In this document: positions 33,132 to 47,065 of the stretch, piece by piece
Position numbering within the stretch: position 1 is the first letter of the stretch
How the letters are laid out: the number at the start of each line of letters is the position of its first letter
Assembly: GCF_018446385.1 (NCBI RefSeq)
Contig: NC_056004.1
Location: 26,418,492 to 26,482,491 of the forward strand
Length of the DNA stretch: 64,000 nucleotides
Source: Zingiber officinale
Taxonomy: Eukaryota; Streptophyta; Magnoliopsida; Zingiberales; Zingiberaceae
Reading direction: 5' to 3'
The notes under the pieces: generated by a model
Told to the model about the DNA's origin: nothing
The model's database searches: none
Seen by the model: the letters and a program-made list of their open reading frames with translations, nothing else
Program-made: the position numbers and the translations under genes

Positions 33132-35720
33132 TGTTGGTTGCTACTCGGAAAACCTAGAGGTTCCACTGTACAAAAATTTTGTACAAAGGTCTGAACCTTT
33201 TCCTAGCTACCATGTGTTCTTTTAAATTAAATTCTGGATCGCCTGCGAAACTTAACACGTTTGATCCAAAACTTAATCTATTTGTTCTTTTAGGTTTAGA
33301 CTTGGATCTCCTGCGGAACTTAACACGTTCGATCCAAATCACCTTAAGTTATTAATTCCATTAAATATTAATTTCCATAATTGGTTCCCAGTACTGACGT
33401 GGCGATGCACATGACCTTCTTGGATATGGGAGCAACCACCACCGACTAGACAAAACCTTTTATGGAAAGCTAATATTTAATTTCCTAAAATAACTTTAAG
33501 TTAACCAAAAAGAACAATCAAATCACAAGGAAAAATAAAACAAAAGAACACAACTTCGAAAAACATATTCGAAATACTAGAATCGTAAGCCTCTTGTATT
33601 TGGTATTATTTCCAAAAATAACTAGTATGATGCGGAAAGGAAAAATACTAGTTATACCTTTTAGAAAGACCTCTTGATCTTCTATCGTATTCCTCTTCTA
33701 ACCTCGGACGTTGTGTGGGCAACGATCTTCCGAGATGAGAACCACCAAGCACCTTCTTCTTCCTTGCAAGTTTCGGCTATCAAAACATCTTCTAGGATGA
33801 AGAGGTTCGGCCACCACCACCATGCTCCAAGGGATGCTAGAAACAAAGCTTTCTTTCTCTCCTTCTTCTTCTTCTTCTCTAAACTTGATCCGGCCACCAT
33901 ATGAGTCTCCACAAGAAAGATGAGGTTCGGCCATCAAAGAGAAGAAAGGAGGAGAGGATGGCCGGCCACCAAGGAATAAAAAGAGAGGAAAAATAATAGA
34001 GTTATTCACCATGAAGGCACCTCTACCCTCTCTTTTATAATCCTTGGCCTTGGCAAATAAGGAAATTTAAATAAAAATTTCCTTAATTCTTTTGCCATTG
34101 ATAAGGAAAATTTATTTAATTAAAAACAATTTTTTTCTCATCAACAATGTGGTCGGCCACTTTAAACCAAGCAAAGGAAATTTAATTCAATCAAGAATTA
34201 AAACTTTCCTAATTTGTTTCCAGAAATTTTATAAAAAATTTCTCTAATAATTTTTCCCTTCATGATGGTTAATAAAAAGGAAATTTTATAAATTAAAATA
34301 TTTCTTTTAAACATGTGGATAAAAAGAAAGTTATCTTTAAAAAATTAAAATCTCTTCCAATCTACAAATAAGGAAAGATATCTAATCTTTTCTTAATCTT
34401 TGTAGAAGCTTTATAAAAGAGATATTTAATTTTTAAACTCTCTTTTAAATTATGAACGTGATTAAAAGGAAAGTTTTTACCAAAATTAAAATCAACCTTT
34501 TAATCTACAAATAAGGAAAGAGATTTAACTCTTCTCTTAATCTTTTGTAGAATCTTATAAAGGGAAAGATTTAAATTTTTAAACTCTCTTTTAAATCATG
34601 TTATCTACATAAGAAAATTTTAAAAAATAAAAATCCTTTTTATTTTAATAGGGCCGGCCACCTAAGCTTGAGTTCAAGCTAGGGCCGGGCACATGAATTC
34701 ACCCATGAACCAAAACATGGCCGGCCCTAGCTTGGTCTCCAAGCTAGCTTGGCCGACCCCCTATAGGATGGGTAAGAAGGTGGGTATAGGTGGGTATAAT
34801 ACTCTATAATCAAGAGGCTACGATAGGGACCGAGAGGAGGAATTAGTTTTGGTCTCCCGATAAAATTAAGCATCCCGTGTTCGCCCCGAACACACAACTT
34901 AATTTTATCAATAATAATTCATTCCACTAGAGAATTATTATTGAACTACCGCACCAATCCCAAATTACATTTTTGGGCTTCTTCTTATTATGAGCGTGTT
35001 AGTCTCCTTGTGTTTAAGATAACAAATGTCCACTAATTAAGTAAGTTACTAACAACTCGCTTAATTAATATCTAGCTCCAAGAGTAGTATCACTCATCTT
35101 CATCGTCATGTCGGACTAAGTCCACCTGCAGGGTTTAACATGACAATCCTTATGAGCTCCTCTTGGGGACATTCTCAACCTAGATCACTAGGACACAGTT
35201 TCCTTCTATAATCAACAACACACACTATAAGTGATATCATTTCCCAACTTATCGGGCTTATTGATTTATCGAACTAAATCTCACCCATTGATAAATTAAA
35301 GAAATAAATATCAAATATATGTGCTTGTTATTATATTAGGATTAAGAGCACACACTTCCATAATAACTGAGGTCTTTGTTCCTTTATAAAGTCAGTATAA
35401 AAGGAACGATCTCAAATGGTCCTACTCAATATACTCTAAGTGTACTAGTGTAATTATATAGTTAAGATAAACTAATACCTAATTACACTACGACCTTCCA
35501 ATGGTTTGTTCCTTTCCATCTTGGTCGTGAGCTACTGTTTATAATTTATAAGAAACAGATAACATGATCTTCTGTATGTGACACCACACATCATGTTATC
35601 TACAATATAAATTAATTGAGCAACTACATTTATCATAAATGTAGATATTTGACCAATGTGATTCTTATTTCTAGATAAATGTTTATACCAAAAGCTAGGC
35701 TTTTAGTTTACACTCTAACA
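33132..35720 (-). repeat. T 3' LTR
   Basis: On the minus strand it runs TGTTAGAGTGTAAAC ... to ...GAGTAGCAACCAACA. It contains AT-rich degenerate repeats and, near the U5 end, the palindrome-like GTACAAAAATTTTGTAC (about 33168-33184). Confidence 0.92.
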
Positions 35721-38700
35721 ATCTCCCACTTATACTAAAAGACTAAGCTGTCATATCTGCTGCCATACATCTGATTCCCAACCCTTCAACATGCCCATCA
35801 AAAGCTCTTGCCTTAAGGACCTTAGTGAAAGGATCTATAGGTCATCACCTGATGCAATCTAGGCAGCAACAACTTCTCCTCGTTTATACGATTTCTCGTA
35901 TTGGGTGGTACTTGCGCTCTATTGTGTTTACTTGCCTTATAGACTTATGGTTTCTTCGAGTTTGCTACTGCACCAACATTATTACAATAAATTGTTATAA
36001 TCTTTGGACAAACCAGAAATCATATCTAAGTCTATTTTGAGGTTATTGAGTCATTCAGCTTTTATGGCTACCTCAGAGGCTTGCCATATACTCAGCTTCT
36101 ATGGTGGAGTCCAGAAAAACACCTATGCTTATCACTCTTCCATAGTTATGACTTTTCCTCCTAAAGTAAACACAAAACCCCGAGGTCGACTTATTATTGT
36201 CCCTATCCGATTGGAAGTCAAAATCTGTGTAACCCACAGGGACCAAATTAACTGCCTTGTAAGCTAGCATATAATCTCTAGCGCCTCTTGTTGGTGCAAC
36301 CTTAGGTCAAGGTTGACCTGGTTGACCCGACTCGAGTTGACCTGACTCGAGTTGTATTTTGATGTTTGATAAGAACAAAAGAGTTGTATTTTGATGGGAG
36401 ATTGTGGGTGCAACCTTTGGTCAAAGTTGACCTGGTTGACCCAAGGTGAGTTGACCTGACTCGGAAAAGTCCAAGCAGGGGGTTTGGCACGGGAAAAGTC
36501 CAAGCGGGGAGCTTGGCACGGGAGAAAGTCCAAGTATGGAGACTTGGCACGGAGAAGTCCAAGTATGGGAACTTGGCAAGTGGAAGTCGGAGAGGGCACG
36601 GTAGCTCGTTCTCCGAACTGTGGTCAGAGAGGGCTCGGTAGCTCGTTCTCTGGACCGGAAGTGGGAAAGTCCTGGTAAGTGAAGCTAGGCAGTTGTGAAA
36701 ACCCTAGTGAGTGAAACTAGGTAAAAGTCCTGGTGAGTGAAGCCAGGCAGTGGGAAAGTCCTGGTGAGTGAAGCCAGACAATTGTGAAAACCCTAGTGAG
36801 TGAAGCTAGGTGAAAGTCCTGGTGAGTGAAGCCAGGCAGTGGGAAAGTCCTGGTGAGTGAAGCCAGGCAGATTGGAAATCCTGGTGAGTGAAGCCAGGTG
36901 AAAACCCTAGTGAGTGAAGCTAGGTGAAAGTCCTGGTGAGTGAAGCCGGGCAAGGGAAAATCCAGATGGATCAAGGGTGATCGGACATCTGGTGTTGAGA
37001 AGGTCAAGTAGGTCAAGGGAGTGATCGGATACTTGACACAAAGAGAAAAGTCCAAGTGGGTCAAAGGGATTGACCGGACACTTGGTGGGGAGTCTTAGCA
37101 GGTCAAGGGAGTGACCGGATGCTAAGCATGATGTACCAACAGGTCAAGGTTGACCGGATGTTGGTTTGGAAGGCTTGGGACTTGGTTTGGGCGAAAACCA
37201 AGCTCTGGATCGATCAGTGGATCGATCCAGTGATACACTGGGTATCTGGATCGGTCTGGTGACCGATCAGTAACCAGTGTTATCTGACGGATGAAGACCG
37301 ATCAGTGATCGATCAGTAGCATACAGTGAAGTTCCTGATCGGTCTACAGACCGATCAGGAGACGATTAGAAGGAGGGAAAGGCCCTGATCGGTCATGGGA
37401 CCGATCAGGGAAGGACCTGATCGGTCACCATGACCGATCAGGGAAGGGCCTGATTGGTCTTATGACCGATCAGGACCCTTGTGGACCGATCAGGATGAAG
37501 CCTGATCGGTCCACATCCTAGCCGTTGCGTAGCAACGGCTAGTTTCTGTTGTGTCTTCTTCGCAGGTTATAAAAGGGGTTGAGGAGCTACTGTTCTTGCT
37601 TCTCCCTTCTTCTTCCTTCTCGAGCTGCTGTTCTTCTTCACTGCTGTGATCTGAGCTTTGCTGAGCTCGCTTCTACTTGAAGCTTCGTGTGAGCTTCATC
37701 GGCTGGGTTCCTGCTGTTGTAGGCGTCGTTTGAAGCTGCTGTTTCATCCAGTCGACAAGAAGGCAAGCTAGGGTTATTACATTTTTGTATTGTACTTAGT
37801 TTCTTGCTGTATTCTTGTACTCCTGTTTATCTTGCTGTTGCAAGACATTGTGGCGAGGTTTCTCCACCCAGAAGGAGTGATTATTAGTCGGGTTTCCGGG
37901 GACTCATCCACCGACGGATTGATAGGCTTCGTCCACCTTACGGACACGCCGAGGAGTAGGAGTTTCATCTCCGAACCTCGTTACATCCATCGAGTTTGAG
38001 GTTTGTCTTTTTCCTTTACGTTTCTATTTAGTTATTTCCGCTGCGCTAACCCTAATCGTAGGAAGAAACGAAGAATTTGGGACGTCTATTCACACCCCCC
38101 CTCTCTAGCCGCGATCATCGATCCTAACACCTCTAAGGTACTTTAATATAGGCTTTACTGCAGTCCAATGTCCTTGTCTAGGGTTACTTTGATATCTGCT
38201 AACTATGCCCTTGGCAAAACAGATTTCTGATCTCGTGCATAGCATACATTAGGTTGTCTAACTGCCGAAGCATAAAGAACTGCCTACATGTCCTCAATCT
38301 CCTTTGATGTCATCGGAGACATCTCTTTAGATAAAGACCTTCCATGCTTAAAAGGTAAGAAACCTTTCGAGGAGTTTTGCATGCTTAAAATGAGCAAGGA
38401 TTTTCCGATGTATCAAGCTTGGGATAAGTAAAATATATTTTTTCTTTCGATCCCTTATTACTTTGATCTCAAAAATATATACATTCTCCCAAGTCCTTTA
38501 TATCGAATTATTTGGACAACCATACCCTTACTTCTGACAACATTTTGATATTGTTTCCAACTACCAAAAATGTTATCTACGTATAGTACAAGAAATACCA
38601 CCATGTTTCCATCACACCTTTTGTATACACAAGACTTATCCGTTTACTCAATAAATCCATAGGTCTGGATTACTTTGATAAACCGGATGTTCCAAGACCT

Positions 38701-40560
38701 TGAAGCTTTGCCTCAGTCCATAGACTGATTGAGCTTGCACACAAGATGCTCTTAGCCCTTTGCAATGAACCCTTCTGGTTGCTTTATATGGATGCTTTCA
38801 TCAAGACTTCCATTAAGGAATGCTGTCTTGGCATCCACTTGCCAAATAGATAAAAGAATCCGGATAGACTTAAGCATGACTACCAGTGAAAAAGTTTCCT
38901 TTTTCATCAAGCCTTGCTTTGAAAGTTACTACCTTCCTTTCTATCCCTCTTTTCCTATTATAGACTTTTTTACACCCAAAGGCTTTTACACAATTTGGTG
39001 GTTCTACAAGCTTCCAGATTTTATTAGAATACATATATTCTAATTCTGTTATTCATTAATCTTTGCCAAGATGTTGCATCTTTATCTTGGAGTGTTTCGT
39101 CATATGTCCGGAGATCAGGTTCATGTCCTCCAGGGATCGAGTCCAAAAACTCTCCCAAAACATGAATCTTTTTAGGTTGTCTAACAACCCTCCCACTACG
39201 ACAAGGCACTTTCTGCAATTGTATATCATTTGTGATACGTGTTGCAGTTTCCTTGTGGTATCTCATCTTGTACAGTTGGTACTAGATTAGAAATGCCTTT
39301 TATTATTTCCTTAAGAATAAATTTTCTTATGGGCACATGGTTTATTACATAGTCCTTTTCTAAAAATCGGTCATTGATGCTAACAATGACCTTCTGATTT
39401 AAGACTATAAACCTACTTTCATTTCACTAGGATAACCCACAAACAAGTGAATTCCTGTCCAACTTATCATTGTCTCTCTTCTGCATATGTGTTGGAGTAC
39501 CCGAATCCGAATATGCTTCGAAATAGGCTTACACCTATTCATCAATTCTATATGAGTAGAGAGTTCTGACTTTAGAAGGTACTATATTCACTCCTGTTTC
39601 CAGAGTATATCCTTAAAATGATTTTGATAATATTCATAATAACTCATCAATCTACTTATTTCCATAAGAGTCCTATACCTTCCTTTTCCTACACCATTCT
39701 GTTGGGGTGTACCAGGTGCAGTTAGTTGGGATTGAATCCCTACTTCTGATAAATGACTCCTAAATTCTCCCAAGAGGTACTTGCCACTACGATCTTACTG
39801 TAGTGTCTTGATACTTTTACTTTATCGTTTCTCCACATCAGCCTCGTATTCTTTGAACTAATCAAAGCACTTAGACTTGCGGCACATCAAGTAAATATAT
39901 CCGTATCTCAAATAGTTGTCTATAAAATAGATGAAATATTTGAAACAACCTCTTGCCTGGATGCTCATAGGATCACACAAATCAGAATGAACCAATTCCA
40001 ATATATCTTTGACTCCTTACCACTTAGACTTAAAAGCTTCTTGATTATTTTTCCTTCCAAGTAAGACTCGTAGGTTGGAAAGATTTCCACTACTAATGAA
40101 CCCAAAAGTTCATCAGCTACCAATGAATCCTACTCAAGTTAATATAACCTAGCCTTAGAAGCCAAAGATATAATTGGTTCATTTTCGAAGGTTACTTTCT
40201 CTTAAAGTTAGAAGATGTGTTACTAATTTCCATTTGTTGCATCGTGAAAGTTATTGGATTTATAAATTGTCAACCAACATACCAGAACAGATAACTTCCC
40301 TCCTTTTCTTAATAATAACTTTGTTATTAAAAGAGGCAGAATATCAAGTTCTTTGAATACTTTAGAAACTGAAAACTAGTTCTTTCTAAACTTGGTGCGT
40401 AAAGACAATTACTCAAAAATCCATGTTTTATTCTTATCAAAAGATAAACATCTCCCACTGCAACAGCTACCATTTTTACAGTAGTGCCCATGTAGACGGT
40501 GTTTTAATTTTCATTTAGTTGCCGAGTTTCCTGAAACCCTGCAATGAATTGTGGACATGA
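35721..40560 (-). pseudogene. T pol remnants (split by solo LTR S)
   Basis: From high to low coordinates: protease/pre-integrase traces at 40560-40050; integrase LELVHSDLCDPMS near 40000 and TAPGTPQQNGVGKG at about 39735-39690; RT start with GRVVRQPKK and DLRTYDETLQDKDATSWQ (39266-39024); RT core near 38800-38690; and the catalytic motif as LYVDN at about 38588-38574, its second Asp changed to Asn. RNase H follows on both sides of S: VGYTDFDFQSDRDNNKSTSG and STIEAEYMAS at 36240-36073. Many stops; not functional. Confidence 0.85.
36289..38129 (+). mobile_element. S: solo LTR (1841 bp), V family
   Basis: TGTTGGTGCAACC to GATCCTAACA, with the 5-bp duplication CCTCT at 36284-36288 and 38130-38134. 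It contains a GTGAGTGAAGCCAGG tandem array (36670-36950), GATCGGTC/GATCGATC palindromes (37205-37515) and TATAAAA at 37568-37574. The same family, reversed, forms the LTRs of element V. It inserted into the RNase H of T. Confidence 0.95.
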
Positions 40561-42036
40561 TTAATGACATCTGTATCTACACTTCAGGTTCTGGTAGATA
40601 ACACCACTAAACATGTTTCAACTAATGAATTAAATACACCTATATTATTCTTAGTTCTAAAAAGACAGTCTACCTTAATGTCCAAGTCCTATTTTCAATC
40701 ATTACAATTGGGATTACTAAGTCTTTCTTATAGTATGACTACTAGGGGATTGACAAACATTTTAAATCCTAAGAATCACAAAAAATACTTGGTCAAGATC
40801 AACTCCTTAAAAATCCCCATGAATTTTGTATGCCACGATAGTGTGGACGTATACAAAATCGAAGAGGAGATTTTATTCATTAATTTTATTATCTCGTCAA
40901 CTTTACTTTATGACGAATAAAATTAATAGTTGATCTATCTTTGATCAAATATTTGGTCAAAAACTTTTGAATTTTAAAAATATTGATTCCTCAAACAATA
41001 TTATTTAAATTCACCAACACCTCAAACACCGTGAATTTTGCATGCCACGTTAGTGTGGACGTATACAAATTCAACATTTGTAAAAGGAGGGTTTTAACCC
41101 ATTAATTTTATTATCTTGTCAACCTAACTTTTGACAAATAAAATTAATAGTTGGTATCATTTGGTCACACAAATAATAGCAGTGACTCCGATGGGGAGGA
41201 TACTATTAGATGTGTCTAAGTGTATAACATTACTTGACACTAAGTCCATTAATAAGATTATGCCCCTTCCGTTGGGGAAGATCACACGCTCTTAATTAAC
41301 TTCCTATAGTCATCCAAAAATGGAAGTCTGTTCTAGTGATCCACAAACAAGCTCATCCGTTATGGAGGAAGGCACTCAGAGCCAACGCGCAAGCTTGTTT
41401 GCATCACTTACAAACCAGTAATGGAGACCATGAGATTTACTTAAAAATCCCTCTCCCACTTAGTTATTTATAAATGAGGAATTTTAACTATGCTAGCCTA
41501 CTAAATATGTAAACTAACATGCACACACAGCACAATATAAAAGTAATAAATAGTAAATCTAATTTTCAACTATTATGGCTTTTATCTCTTGTTGTCCTCC
41601 GTGTGTTGTCATCCCAAGCTGCTGCCATATTTGGCCACTGCCACCGGGTCTAGATGTCGCATCCATCTTGCTCCTAGTTCCGCTGCGCCTCTGGTCCTTA
41701 GAAGGTTCCACGCTTTGCAAGATTCGATCCGCGACATAAATAAAATTTTACATTTTGATCCTATATTCCTCGAAGGAATGTACATGTAACTAGATCAAAA
41801 ATAAAATCCTAATTAAAACTAAATACAGCTCCTGCTGTATTTTATAATACAATCATGCACACACAATAAAATGCCCTTGACATGTCCAAGGGTCCAATCA
41901 CACACATAATAACTATAAGCCATAATAGTTGGATCCTGCATCCACAAAGTTAGCACATCCTACTATTAACCTGCCTAAATTATGTATGACATGTGCATAA
42001 TTAAACTAATACCAAATACACAGAGGCAAAACCCTA
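40561..42036 (-). other. T leader region with internal direct repeat
   Basis: Where gag is expected there is AT-rich leader-like sequence. It includes a direct repeat: 40817-40930 resembles 41030-41160 (GCCACG(A/T)TAGTGTGGACGT, then TTAATTTTATTATCT). No gag motif is found, so gag was probably deleted or decayed beyond recognition. Confidence 0.5.
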
Positions 42037-42048
42037 GCTCTGATACCA
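42037..42048 (-). other. T primer-binding site
   Basis: The minus strand reads TGGTATCAGAGC two bases from the 5' LTR, an initiator tRNA-Met type. Confidence 0.92.
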
Positions 42049-42050
42049 GT

Positions 42051-44642
42051 TGTTGGTTGCTACTCGGAAAACCTAGAGGTTCCACTGTACAAAAATTTTG
42101 TACAAAGGTCTGAACCTTTTCCTAGCTACCATGTGTTATTTTAAATTAAATTCTGGATCGCCTGCGAAACTTAACACGTTTGATCCAAAACTTAATCTAT
42201 TTGTTCTTTTAGGTTTAGACTTGGATCTCCTACGGAACTTAACACGTTCGATCCAAATCACCTTAAGTTATTAATTCCATTAAATATTAATTTCCATAAT
42301 TGGTTTCCAGTACTGACGTGGCGAGGCACATGGCCTTCTTGGATATGGGAGCAACCACCACCGACTAGACAAAACCTTTTATGGAAAGCTAATATTTAAT
42401 TTCCTAAAATAACTTTAGGTTAACCAAAAAGAACAATCAAATCACAAGGAAAAATAAAACAAAAGAACACAACTTCTAAAAACATATTCGAAATACTAGA
42501 ATCGTAAGCCTCTTGTATTTGGTATTATTTCCAAAAATAACTAGTATGATGCGGAAAGGAAAAATACTAGTTATACCTTTTAGAAAGACCTCTTGATCTT
42601 CTATCGTATTCCTCTTCTAACCTCGGACGTTGTGTGGGCAACGATCTTCTGAGATGAGAACCACCAAGCACCTTCTTCTTCCTTGCAAGTTTCGGCCATC
42701 AAAACATCTTCTAGGATGAAGAGGTTCGGCCATCACCACCATGCTCCAAGGGATGCTAGAAACAAAGCTTTCTTTCTCTCCTTCTTCTTCTTCTTCTCTA
42801 AACTTGATCCGGCCACCATATGAGTCTCCACAAGAAAGATGAGGTTCGGCCATCAAAGAGAAGAAAGGAGGAGAGGATGGCCGGCCACCAAGGAAGAAAA
42901 AGAGAGAGGAAAAATAATAGAGTTATTCACCATGAAGGCACCTCTACCCTCTCTTTTATAATCCTTGGCCTTGGCAAATAAGGAAATTTAAATAAAAATT
43001 TCCTTAATTCTTTTGCCATTGATAAGGAAAATTTATGTAATTAAAAACAATTTTTTTTCTCATCAATAATGTGGCCGGCCACTTTAAACCAAGCAAAGGA
43101 AATTTAATTCAATCAAGAATTAAAACTTTCCTAATTTGTTTCCAGAAATTTTATAAAAAATTTCTCTAATAATTTTTCCCTTCATGATGGTTAATAAAAA
43201 AGAAATTTTATAAATTAAAATATTTCTTTTAAACATGTGGATAAAAAGAAAGTTATCTTTAAAAAATTAAAATCTCTTCCAATCTACAAATAAGGAAAGA
43301 TATCTAATCTTTTCTTAATCTTTGTAGAAGCTTTATAAAAGAGATATTTAATTTTTAAACTCTCTTTTAAATAATGAACATGATTAAAAGGAAAGTTTTT
43401 ACCAAAATTAAAATCAACCTTTTAATCTACAAATAAGGAAAGAGATTTAACTCTTCTCTTAATCTTTTGTAGAATCTTATAAAGGGAAAGATTTAAATTT
43501 TTAAACTCTCTTTTAAATCATGCTATCCACATAAGAAAAATTTTAAAAATAAAATTCATTTTTATTTTAATAGGGCCGGCCACCTAAGCTTGAGTTCAAG
43601 CTAGGGCCGGCCACATGAATTCACCCATGAACCAAACCATGGCCGGCCCTAGCTTGGTCTCCAAGCTAGCTTGGTCGGCCCCCTATAGGATGGGTAAGAA
43701 GGTGGGTATAGGTGGGTATAGTACTCTATAATCAAGAGGCTACGATAGGGACCGAGAGGAGGAATTGGTTTTGGTCTCCCGATAAAATTAAGCATCTCGT
43801 GTTCGCCCCGAACACACAAATTAATTTTATCAATAATAATTCATTCCACTAGAGAATTATTATTGAACTACCGCACCAATCCCAAATTACATTTTTGGGC
43901 TCCTTCTTATTATGAGCGTGTTAGTCTCCCTGTGTTTAAGATAACAAATGTCCACTAATTAAGTAAGTTACTAACAACTCGCTTAATTAATATCTAGCTC
44001 CAAGAGTAGTGCCACTCATCTTCATCGTCATGTCGGACTAAGTCTACCTGCAAGGTTTAACATGACAATCCTTATGAGCTCCTCTTGGAGACATTCTCAA
44101 CCTAGATCACTAGGACACAGTTTCCTTCTATAATCAACAACACACACTATAAGTGATATCATTTCCCAACTTATCGGGCTTATTGATTTATCGAACTAAA
44201 TCTCACCCATTGATAAATTAAAGAAATAAATATCAAATATATGTGCTTGTTATTATATTAGGATTAAGAGCACACACTTCCATAATAATTGAGGTCTTTG
44301 TTCCTTTATAAAGTCAGTATAAAAGGAACGACCTCAAATGGTCCTACTCAATACACTCTAAGTGTACTAGTATAATTATATAGTTAAGATAAACTAATAC
44401 CTAATTACACTACGACCTTCCAATGGTTTGTTCCTTTCCATCTTGGTCGTGAGCTACTGTTTATAATTTATAAGAAACAGATAACATGATCTTCTGTATG
44501 TGACACCACACACCATGTTATCTACAATATAAATTAATTGAGCAACTACATTTATCATAAATGTAGACATTTGACCAATGTGATTCTTATTTCTAGATAA
44601 ATGTTTATACCAAAAGTTAGGCTTTTAGTATACACTCTAACA
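42051..44642 (-). repeat. T 5' LTR
   Basis: 2592-bp partner of 33132-35720, differing only by scattered substitutions and one- or two-base indels. Confidence 0.92.
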
Positions 44643-44759
44643 CTAGAAACCGCTTATAGAGTCGATCTCGCCATTGCTTACGGAGTTGATCTCGCCACTA
44701 CCGTTGCTCCCAACACATATCGGGCCACTGTGGTTGCATACACCGTTGTTGCTGATCTG

Positions 44760-45240
44760 ATTGTGTTCCACCTTCGCTGTGTTTCGGCCTTCATGCCAGT
44801 GCTATATTCCAGCCTACAAGACGTGGTTGTGTTCCGACCTACGTACTGTGTTCTAACCTTCGCGCCACTGCTATATTTTGACCTGCAAGCCGCGGTTGTG
44901 TTCCTGCCTACGTGTCATGTTCCGGCCGTCGCATAGTTGCTATACACCTGCGAGCCCTAGTTTTGTTTCAGCCTGTGTGTCACGTTCCAACCTACTTGTC
45001 ATGTTCTTGCCTTCGCGCCGCTGCTATATTCCGGCCTATGAGCCGCGGCTGTGTTCTAGCCTTCGCATCGTTGTTATGTTCCGGTTGCTAGATCCTTTTG
45101 GTTTCCTAGTTCCGCGCCGCTTCTAGCTCCATGCCGCCTCTGGCTCCATGCCACTACCTCTAGCTCCGCGTCACCTCCGACTCTGGGTCGCCTTCTCCAG
45201 CTCTGTGCTACCTCTGGCTTCGTGCTAGTGCCTCTGGCCC
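44760..45240. repeat. Degenerate minisatellite
   Basis: Recurring blocks around TGTTCCGGCCT(A/T)C and GCGCC(A/G)CTGCTATATT, then GCTCC(A/G)(C/T)GCC(A/G)CCTC. They form an irregular tandem structure. It is the flank into which both T and W inserted. Confidence 0.6.
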
Positions 45241-45258
45241 ACTCTCACGGGCCTAGTA

Positions 45259-46773
45259 TATTAGGACCGAAAAGTAGCTAGAAGGGGGGGGGGGGGTGAA
45301 TAGCTTCGCGTGTGCTCGTCGTGCTTCGTTGCTTGTTTCTTCAAAGTGATGCGTAGCGGAATACAAAGAAACAAACTACAACAATGCTAACAATAGGATT
45401 TTACTTGGTATCCACCTCACAAGAGGTGACTAGTCCAAGGATCCACGCACACACACACACCTCCACTAATAAACACTCCTTTTCGGTAACTACCGAAGGC
45501 GGAGAAGCCCTACAAGACTCTCAATACAAGTAGAAGAAAGGGTAGTAAAGAATAAGCAAAAGCTTACAAGAGATGCAGTAAAAACCCTAGCTTCTTCTTC
45601 TTCTCGTTGCAACTCGCCTCTTGACTTGGATGAACCTCCAAGAATCTTCAAGAACTGGCGGTGAGGAGCTTAGAGAGTGTTGGGGAGGAGCTGTGATGAA
45701 TATGGAATGAATCGGTGAAGTTCTGCTGAAGGAATCGCACGCTAACAGCTATAAACGACGCCAACGGTCGAATCCCAATCGATTGGATTGCTCCCAATCG
45801 ATTGGGGAGGCTTTAGATCGATCCATGGATCGATCCAGAGCGCCTCTGTGCTCTGAAAAAATGTCTGGATCGATCCACGGATCGATCCAGCGCTTATCGC
45901 GCGAAGCAGCAACGTCCCAATCGATCCATTGATCGATTGAGACCTCTGGATCAATCCACTGATCGATCCGGAGGCTTTCTGTTCGCTGGGAAAAGCTTGG
46001 ATCGATCCACTGATCGATCCGGAGGCCTGGATCGATCCACTGATCGATCCAGAGGCTTTCTGTTCACTGGGAAAAGCCTAGATCGATCCACTGATCAATC
46101 CACTGATTAATCCACTGATTGATTCAGCTCTTGGTTTTTACCCAAAACCAAGTCCCAAGCCTCCCAAACCAACATCCGGTCAACCATGACTTGTTGGTAC
46201 ATAAAACCTAGCATCCGGTCACCCTTGACCAGCTAGGACTCTCTCACCAAGTGTCCGGTCAATCTCTTTAACCCACTTGGACTTTTTTCTTCTTGCCAAG
46301 TATCCGGTCATTCCCTTTGACCTACTTGGTCTTTTCTTCCTTGTACCAAGTATCCGATCAATCCCTTTGACCTACTTGGACTTTTCACCAAATGTCTGGT
46401 CAACCTTGACCCATCTGGATTTCCCTTGCCTGGCTTCACTCACCAGGACTTTCATACTGCCTAGCTTCACTCACTAGGACTTTCATACTGCCTAGCTTCA
46501 CTCACTAGGACTTTCATATTGCCTAGCTTCACTCACCAGGACTTTGACCTAGTTTCACTCACTAGGACTTTCATCGTCAAGTATCCAGTCAACTTTGACC
46601 TACTTGACTCTTCTTCATCCACACTGATCAGTCCCTGATCAGACTCTTCCCACATAGACAACTGCACCTACATTGTCCATGTGTCTACCTGTATTGTCAA
46701 ACATCGAAACCATGACCAAGACTCAAGCTTGGTCAACTAGGTCAACCTTGACCTGACGGATATTGCACCAACA
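45259..46773 (-). repeat. W 3' LTR
   Basis: Contains GATCGATCCACTGATCGATC-type palindromes (45775-46130) upstream of TATAAA on the minus strand (about 45749-45756), and a CTAGCTTCACTCACTAGGAC tandem array (46425-46575). Confidence 0.92.
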
Positions 46774-47065
46774 ATCTCCCCCTTTTTGATGTTTGACAAT
46801 ACCACATGTTGAGTTAGGAAATTAGACTAATCCCATAGCCTCAACTACCTTCATGTCAATATATGAATGATGGTTTCCTTCATTCTCCTCCTTTTCTAGA
46901 GGGCAAACTCCCCCTTTAGGTAATGAAGACCTAACTTAACCATACATTCTTCCCCTATTGGCACACATCACAAACATGCCCCCCATCTATGGGCACACAT
47001 CAACAACTTAACTTGTTGCATAACTCTCCCCTTTGAGACTCTCCCCCTGAAGAGTTGCTCATCGT

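Larger units (their letters stand above)
33132..44642 (-). mobile_element. T: Ty1/copia retrotransposon with 2.6-kb LTRs
   Basis: LTRs 33132-35720 and 42051-44642 are visually near-identical. The duplication is CTAGA at 33127-33131 and 44643-44647. The primer-binding site is at 42048-42037 and a polypurine GTGGGAGATT lies next to 35721. The internal region (about 4.5 kb after removing solo LTR S) holds decayed pol but no clear gag. Same family as T1, opposite orientation. Confidence 0.93.

Noticed and set aside
32421-33225. Overlapping Pro/Ser-rich frames
   Set aside because: Composition reflects C/T-rich DNA; no start context, domain or splice structure.
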